Source of the DNA: CAXTEJ01 sp964243295
Lineage (GTDB): Bacteria; Actinomycetota; Actinomycetes; Actinomycetales; Angustibacteraceae
Assembly: GCA_964243295.1 (NCBI GenBank)
Contig: CAXTEJ010000017.1
Coordinates: forward strand, 1 to 64,000
Length of the DNA: 64,000 nucleotides
Direction of reading: 5' to 3'
In this document: positions 59,592 to 64,000 of the stretch, in pieces
Numbering within the stretch: position 1 is the stretch's first letter
Layout: each line of letters opens with the position of its first letter
Notes under the pieces: generated by a model
The model's database searches: none
The model's input: only the letters and a program-made list of their open reading frames with translations
What the model was told of the DNA's origin: nothing
Program-made: the position numbers and the translations under genes

Positions 59592-61166
59592 ATGAGCGCG
59601 GAGCTCGATGACACGGTGGCCCTCGCGCCGCCACCTGCGCGCCCGGTGCTCGAGGCCGTGGGTGTCGTCAAGTCCTTCCCCGGCGTCCGTGCTCTGCGCG
59701 GGGTCTCGCTGTCGATCGAGGCGGGCTCGGTCCACGCCCTCGTCGGGGAGAACGGCGCCGGGAAGTCCACCCTGATCAAGGTGCTCACCGGCGTGTACGC
59801 CCCCGACGAGGGCGAGGTGCGCGTCGAGGGGCAGCCGGTGAGCTTCGCGCGGCCGCTGGACTCGCAGCGCGCAGGGATCCAGACGATCTACCAGGAGGTC
59901 AACCTCGTCCCGCAGATGAGCGTGGCGAGAAACCTGTTCCTGGGGCGAGAGCCGCGGACGTCGTTGCGGCTGCTCGACTTCACCACCATGCACGCCGAGG
60001 CCGACCGCGCCCTGCGCTCGCTCGGCGTGGTGCTCGACGTGCGCCGCCCCCTGGGCGAGCTCGGCGTCGGCACCCGGCAGATGGTGGCCCTCGCGAGGGC
60101 GGTGTCCGAGCAGGCCAAGGTCGTCGTGATGGACGAGCCGACCTCCGCGCTGGAGCCTCGAGAGGTCGAGACCCTCTTCGAGGTCATCGAGCAGCTGCGG
60201 TCGCAGGGCATCGGCGTGCTGTACGTGAGCCACCGGCTCGACGAGCTCTACCGGCTCTGCGACACCGTCACGGTCCTGCGCGACGGCGACCTGGTGCACG
60301 CCGGCCCGATGTCGGGCCTGGAGCGCGTCCGCCTCATCAGCCTGATGATCGGCCGCGACATGACGACGGTGCGCCAGGAGGGCGTCACGGCGTTCCGCGA
60401 GCAGCAGGCGGCAGCCGGCAGCGCCCTGCTCAGCGTGCGCGGGCTCAGCCGGCGCCACGTCCTCGACGACGTCGGCTTCGACGTCCGACCGGGGCAGATC
60501 CTCGGCCTCGGCGGTCTGCTGGGTGCCGGGCGCAGCGAGACCCTGCGCGCCGTCGCCGGGGCGCTGCCGACCGACGCGGGCAGCGTCACGGTGGCCGACG
60601 GTGACGTGCCGCGAGGCTCGATTACCAAGGCCATCCGCGCCGGCATCGCGTTCCTCAGCGAGGACCGCAAGGTCGACGGCATCGTCCCCGGCTTGTCGGT
60701 GCGCGACAACATCGTGCTGTCCGCGCTGCCGCGGCTGTCGCGCGCGGGGCTGGTCGACGACGCCCGCCTGGACACGCTCGCCGACACGTTCATCGACCGG
60801 CTGCGCATCAAGGTGTCGAGCAGGGACCAGCGGGTCTCGGACCTGTCCGGCGGCAACCAGCAGAAGGTCCTCCTGGCCCGGCTGCTGTGCCTCGAGCCCC
60901 GGGTGCTGCTGCTCGACGAGCCCACCCGCGGCATCGACGTCGGGGCCAAGGCCGAGGTGCAGTCGCTCGTGGACGAGCTCGCCGCCCAGGGGCTGTCGGT
61001 CGTGCTGGTCTCCAGCGACATCGAAGAGCTCGTCGAGGGCGCCGAGCGCATCGTGGTGCTCCGCGACGGGCGCGTCAGCGGCGAGCTCAGCGGCGAGGAC
61101 GTCACCGTCGACGGCCTGCTGCACGCCCTGGCCAGCGAGGACCACGAGGAGCAGACCGATGGCTAG
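59592..61166 (+). CDS. sugar ABC transporter ATP-binding protein (YtfR-like, two ATPase domains)
   Basis: A 524-residue tandem ATPase. Domain 1 has Walker A GENGAGKST, a diverged signature LGVGTRQM and Walker B VVMDEPTSALEP; domain 2 has the degenerate Walker A GLLGAGRSE, signature LSGGNQQKV and Walker B LLLDEPTRGIDVG, as usual in the ribose/galactofuranose CUT2 class. ATG 59592 follows GAGAGGTAGGG. The 3' end overlaps the first permease by 8 bp. It powers import by the two downstream permeases. Confidence 0.93.
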   Translation: MSAELDDTVALAPPPARPVLEAVGVVKSFPGVRALRGVSLSIEAGSVHALVGENGAGKSTLIKVLTGVYAPDEGEVRVEGQPVSFARPLDSQRAGIQTIYQEVNLVPQMSVARNLFLGREPRTSLRLLDFTTMHAEADRALRSLGVVLDVRRPLGELGVGTRQMVALARAVSEQAKVVVMDEPTSALEPREVETLFEVIEQLRSQGIGVLYVSHRLDELYRLCDTVTVLRDGDLVHAGPMSGLERVRLISLMIGRDMTTVRQEGVTAFREQQAAAGSALLSVRGLSRRHVLDDVGFDVRPGQILGLGGLLGAGRSETLRAVAGALPTDAGSVTVADGDVPRGSITKAIRAGIAFLSEDRKVDGIVPGLSVRDNIVLSALPRLSRAGLVDDARLDTLADTFIDRLRIKVSSRDQRVSDLSGGNQQKVLLARLLCLEPRVLLLDEPTRGIDVGAKAEVQSLVDELAAQGLSVVLVSSDIEELVEGAERIVVLRDGRVSGELSGEDVTVDGLLHALASEDHEEQTDG

Positions 61167-62130
61167 CGCTGCTGTTGCGACCCCCACCGCGAGGTCGCCC
61201 GCCACTCTCAACGGCTGGCTGCAGCGCAACGGCGTCTACGCGGCGATCGCGCTGCTGGTGGTGTTCAACCTCGCCTTCACCGACAACTTCGCGACGACCT
61301 CCAACCTGCGCACCCAGCTCATCCAGGCCTCGCCGATCATCATCGTGGCCCTGGGGATGGCCCTGGTCATCGGCACCGAGGGCATCGACCTGTCGGTCGG
61401 CTCGGTGATGGCCCTGTCCGCAGCCGTCATCCCGCTCTACTACGGCTACGGCTCGGCGCTGTCCATCCTCGTCGCCGTCCTCGTCGCCGTCGTCGTGGGC
61501 CTCGTCAACGGCAGTCTGGTGGCGTACGTCGGCCTGCAACCCATCGTGGCCACCCTCGCGCTGCTGGTGGCGGGCCGGGGCCTCGCCATCGTCTTCGCGG
61601 GCGGGCAGCTCAAGGACATCAGGAGCGACTTCATCCTGGGCCTCGGCGGCGGTGCGGTCCGCGGGATCCCCCAGATCGTGCTCGTCAGCGCGGTCGCCGT
61701 GCTCGTCGTCGCCTGGCTGGTGCGGCGCACCACCTTCGGCCGCCAGCTCGTCGCCATCGGTGGCAACCGGGCGGCCAGCGAGATCGCCGGGCTCCCCGTG
61801 CGACGGGTGCTGGTGACCGTCTACGTCATCAGCGCGGTGCTCGCGGCCGTCGCCGGCGTCCTCGCCGTGGGCCGGTCCGGCGCGAGCGACCCGTCGACCG
61901 TCGGGCTGCTGATCGAGCTGAGCGCCATCACCGCCGTCGTGGTCGGGGGCACCCCGCTGACCGGTGGTCAGGTGCGCATCGCGGGCACCGTCGCCGGGGC
62001 TCTGCTGATGCAGCTGCTGTTCGCGACGCTGACCAAGCACGACGTGTCGAGCTCGAACACCCAGATGATCCAGGCGGTCATCATCGTCCTCGCGGTGGTC
62101 GTCCAGCGCGGGAGAGGGGCATCGCGATGA
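61159..62130 (+). CDS. sugar ABC transporter permease (YtfT-like)
   Basis: A 323-residue CUT2 permease with eight to ten hydrophobic helices and the conserved IVALGMALVIGTEGIDLSVGSVMALSA and AGLPVRRVLVTVYVIS segments. ATG 61159 has AGGAG 7 nt upstream, inside the ATPase gene. It probably forms a heterodimer with the next permease, as YtfT does with YjfF. Confidence 0.93.
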   Translation: MASAAVATPTARSPATLNGWLQRNGVYAAIALLVVFNLAFTDNFATTSNLRTQLIQASPIIIVALGMALVIGTEGIDLSVGSVMALSAAVIPLYYGYGSALSILVAVLVAVVVGLVNGSLVAYVGLQPIVATLALLVAGRGLAIVFAGGQLKDIRSDFILGLGGGAVRGIPQIVLVSAVAVLVVAWLVRRTTFGRQLVAIGGNRAASEIAGLPVRRVLVTVYVISAVLAAVAGVLAVGRSGASDPSTVGLLIELSAITAVVVGGTPLTGGQVRIAGTVAGALLMQLLFATLTKHDVSSSNTQMIQAVIIVLAVVVQRGRGASR

Positions 62131-63143
62131 GCGCCGCCAGTCCGTCCACCACGTCCTCGCCGGTCGACCCCGCAGCACGCCGCTGGTCCGGCTCCGACCG
62201 CGTCACGAGCATCCTGCAGCGCAACGGCGCCGTCCTGGTGCTCCTGATCGTCGCCGTCGTCAGCGCCCTCGCGTTCGACGGCTTCGCCTCCAGCGACAAC
62301 CTGCGCAACATCGCGGTGACCGCGTCCTTCGGGGCCGTCATCGCCCTCGGCATGACGTTCGTGATCCTGACTGGCGGCATCGACCTGTCCGTGGGGTCGG
62401 TGTTCGCGCTCGGGGGCGTCCTCGCGGCGTACGCGTCGCAGTGGGGTGCGCTGCCGGCGCTGCTGCTCCCGCTCGCCGTCTGCGGCGCGTTCGGCCTCCT
62501 GCAGGGCCTGTGCATCTCCCGGCTGGGCCTGGCCCCGTTCATCGTGACCTTGGCGGGTCTGCTGGGAGCCCGGGGCCTGCTGCTCGCGATCACCGACGAG
62601 GGCGCGCAGACCTACCTCGTGCCGCAGGGCTCGGCCTTCCGCCGCGCGGGGCAGAGCAGCGTCCTCGGCATCCCCGTGCCGGTGCTGATCACCGTCGGGC
62701 TGTTCGCGCTCGGGGTGCTCATCCTGCAGCGGACCGCGATCGGGCAGTCGGTCTTCGCCGTCGGGGGCAGCGAGGACGCCGCCGGGCTGATGGGCCTGCC
62801 CGTCGCGCGGGTCAAGCTCGCGGTCTACACGATGAGCGGCCTGCTCGCCGGGCTCGCCGGGGCCCTCAACACGGCGCGGCTCTCCTCGGGCGTGACGACG
62901 CTCGGTGTCGGCACCGAGCTCGACGCGATCTCGGCGGTCGTGATCGGCGGCACCCTCCTCGCGGGCGGCGTCGGCACCGTGGGCGGGACGCTCGCGGGAG
63001 TGCTGCTGCTCGGGACGATCCAGAACGACATCAACCTCATTGGCGACATCGACCCCAACATGCAGCAGGTCGTCAGCGGCGTGTTCCTCGTCGTCGTGGT
63101 CGTGGCGCAGACGTGGCTGTCCCGGGTGCGACGCACGGGCTGA
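62127..63143 (+). CDS. sugar ABC transporter permease (YjfF-like)
   Basis: A 338-residue CUT2 permease: LRNIAVTASFGAVIALGMTFVILTGGIDLSVGSVFAL and GLPVARVKLAVYTMSGLLAGLAG are conserved. Two different permeases after one dual ATPase and a YtfQ-like protein is the layout of the galactofuranose system; the substrate is inferred from that. ATG 62127 overlaps the previous stop by ATGA. This is the last gene of the operon. Confidence 0.93.
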   Translation: MSAASPSTTSSPVDPAARRWSGSDRVTSILQRNGAVLVLLIVAVVSALAFDGFASSDNLRNIAVTASFGAVIALGMTFVILTGGIDLSVGSVFALGGVLAAYASQWGALPALLLPLAVCGAFGLLQGLCISRLGLAPFIVTLAGLLGARGLLLAITDEGAQTYLVPQGSAFRRAGQSSVLGIPVPVLITVGLFALGVLILQRTAIGQSVFAVGGSEDAAGLMGLPVARVKLAVYTMSGLLAGLAGALNTARLSSGVTTLGVGTELDAISAVVIGGTLLAGGVGTVGGTLAGVLLLGTIQNDINLIGDIDPNMQQVVSGVFLVVVVVAQTWLSRVRRTG

Positions 63144-63276
63144 GACCCGTCACCAGGCGTGGGGTTGACGTCCAGCGCCGCGACTTCCGCCGCGACCTTC
63201 CGGCTCGAGGCGATGGACCCTGACGCCGGACCGCGAGTGAGTCAGTAGCGCTCGGCTGCTCGGGCCGTGGCCCAGG

Positions 63277-63355
63277 CAGCGGAGTGACGCGGCCTAGCAG
63301 CGGAGTGACGCGGCCCGGGCAGCGGGGTGACGCGGCCCACGCAGCGGGGTGACGG
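63277..63355. repeat. four 21-22-bp tandem units (CAGCGGRGTGACGCGGCC)
   Basis: Units begin at 63277, 63298, 63320 and 63342; the first two read CAGCGGAGTGACG, the last two CAGCGGGGTGACG. They lie in the 304-bp interval between the sugar operon and the HNH gene, where no gene is seen. Confidence 0.9.
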
Positions 63356-63447
63356 CGACCATGTCGTGAGCTCGCGTGGCACCACGTCGCGTGGCGACGA
63401 GGCATCACGCCGCGAGGTGGCCGGGCAACGACGCTCAGCGGCGCCCG

Positions 63448-64000
63448 TCAGAACGGTGGGGGCGCAGATGCCGGCGGGGCCGAGCTCGATCCACCGTGCG
63501 TGCCGAGGTACTCGACGACGGCACGGCTGAACGTCAGCTCCGCACCGCGGTGGGCAGGCACGTCGAGCTCATCGTGGCTCGCTTCGCACGGTGGATGCCC
63601 GGGCCACGCGGCGGGTGCGTCGGGTGGTTCGAGCCCTGGTTGCTGGTGCCAGGGCAGGGGTGGTTCGGGGTGGCGGGTGTGGGTGTGCCCGGTGGGGGTG
63701 GTCCAGGTGTAGGTGCTGGGGGTGTCTTCGGCTTGGACGTGCCAGCCGGGTGCTTGCTTGGTGCGGTGGTGTCGCCGGCAGGCGGGAGCGAGGTTTCGCA
63801 GGCTGGTGGTGCCGTCGGCGTCGGGGTCCGGTGAGGGTCCGGCGGGTGAGGGCCGAATGTGGTCGAGGTCGGTGCGCCAGGCGGTGACGGTGCAGGACGG
63901 TTCGTAGCAGCGCCCGTCGGTGGCCTTGATCAGGTCGGCGAGGTCGGGTGGTGGCGTGTAGCGGGTGGTGCCGTAGTCGGTGACCATCCCGGTGGCCGGG
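63448..64000 (-). CDS. HNH endonuclease, DUF222/13E12 class, N-terminus beyond window
   Basis: The minus frame is open from the right edge to the stop at 63448. It shows the C-terminal HNH part: VTDYGTTRYTPPPDLADLIKATDGRCYEPSCT, then DLDHIRP, then LRNLAPACRRHHRTKQAPGW, characteristic of DUF222-HNH (13E12 repeat family) proteins, which occur in many copies per actinobacterial genome. A long tail rich in Pro, His and Ala follows the HNH core. The N-terminal DUF222 domain is outside the window. Confidence 0.88.
   Translation of the reverse strand, partial: PATGMVTDYGTTRYTPPPDLADLIKATDGRCYEPSCTVTAWRTDLDHIRPSPAGPSPDPDADGTTSLRNLAPACRRHHRTKQAPGWHVQAEDTPSTYTWTTPTGHTHTRHPEPPLPWHQQPGLEPPDAPAAWPGHPPCEASHDELDVPAHRGAELTFSRAVVEYLGTHGGSSSAPPASAPPPF

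Noticed and set aside
63448..64000. Mobile-element nuclease
   Set aside because: DUF222-HNH proteins are common chromosomal genes; no transposase, integrase or terminal repeats are visible at the edge.

Overview
The window is chromosomal DNA of a high-GC actinomycete. Evidence: very GC-rich codons, many GTG starts, IdeR-type iron regulator, SigK/RskA pair, F420-type luciferase-like oxidoreductase, XPB-type helicase, DUF3027 and DUF2530 families, and a c-di-AMP riboswitch in front of an NlpC/P60 gene. A soluble chemoreceptor with a sigma-28-type promoter suggests a motile species. The genus cannot be fixed from sequence alone. No prophage, CRISPR array, integrase or insertion sequence was seen; this looks like core chromosome with lineage-specific inserts.

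Layout. 1-7.1 kb: truncated DUF4011/SF1 helicase, geranylgeranyl-reductase-like flavoprotein, tRNA-Arg(CCT), an acyl-CoA dehydrogenase plus SDR pair (likely fatty or branched-chain acyl-CoA oxidation), and an HNH nuclease. 7.3-13.3 kb: NlpC/P60 hydrolase under a c-di-AMP riboswitch, ideR, photolyase, a strong shared hairpin terminator, and a large secreted tandem-malectin protein. 13.7-18.6 kb: sigK-rskA, a free-standing structured RNA carrying a 12-codon ORF, pdxH, citrate synthase, serC. 18.6-23.9 kb: two MFS transporters (one with a MarR repressor), a secreted propeller-like protein, a 45-residue basic protein, an alpha/beta hydrolase. 24.0-27.3 kb: triple-PAS chemoreceptor and triple-CheW protein behind a predicted FliA promoter. 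27.4-34.4 kb: two small-molecule kinases, a solo LigD-type polymerase, a SigE-family sigma/anti-sigma pair, a CSD-like protein, a purine permease, DUF2530. 34.4-41.8 kb: sacsin-like ATPase coupled to DUF3027, MFS, cold-shock protein, and a HAD-LarE fusion. 41.9-50.9 kb: MFS, aldose epimerase, DUF5666-like protein, second SigE-family pair, acyl-CoA ligase, LLM oxidoreductase, DUF998, pentapeptide and TM2-like proteins. 51.0-58.3 kb: XPB_N/WYL-like partner protein, proline-rich membrane protein, XPB helicase, OmpR/HK two-component system. 58.4-63.1 kb: a YtfQRT-YjfF-type sugar ABC operon. The right edge cuts an HNH nuclease of the DUF222 class.

How the parts work together. Many starts are preceded at 6-7 nt by a -10-like hexamer (TANNNT or close), so a large share of transcripts are probably leaderless. 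Regulation is dense: three ECF sigma/membrane-protein pairs, MarR with a palindromic operator, IdeR, a riboswitch and a two-component system next to a sugar importer. The least explained items are the structured RNA with mini-ORF at 15.15-15.35 kb, the HAD-LarE fusion, the paired hairpins at 31.9-32.2 kb, and short tandem duplications that include stop codons.
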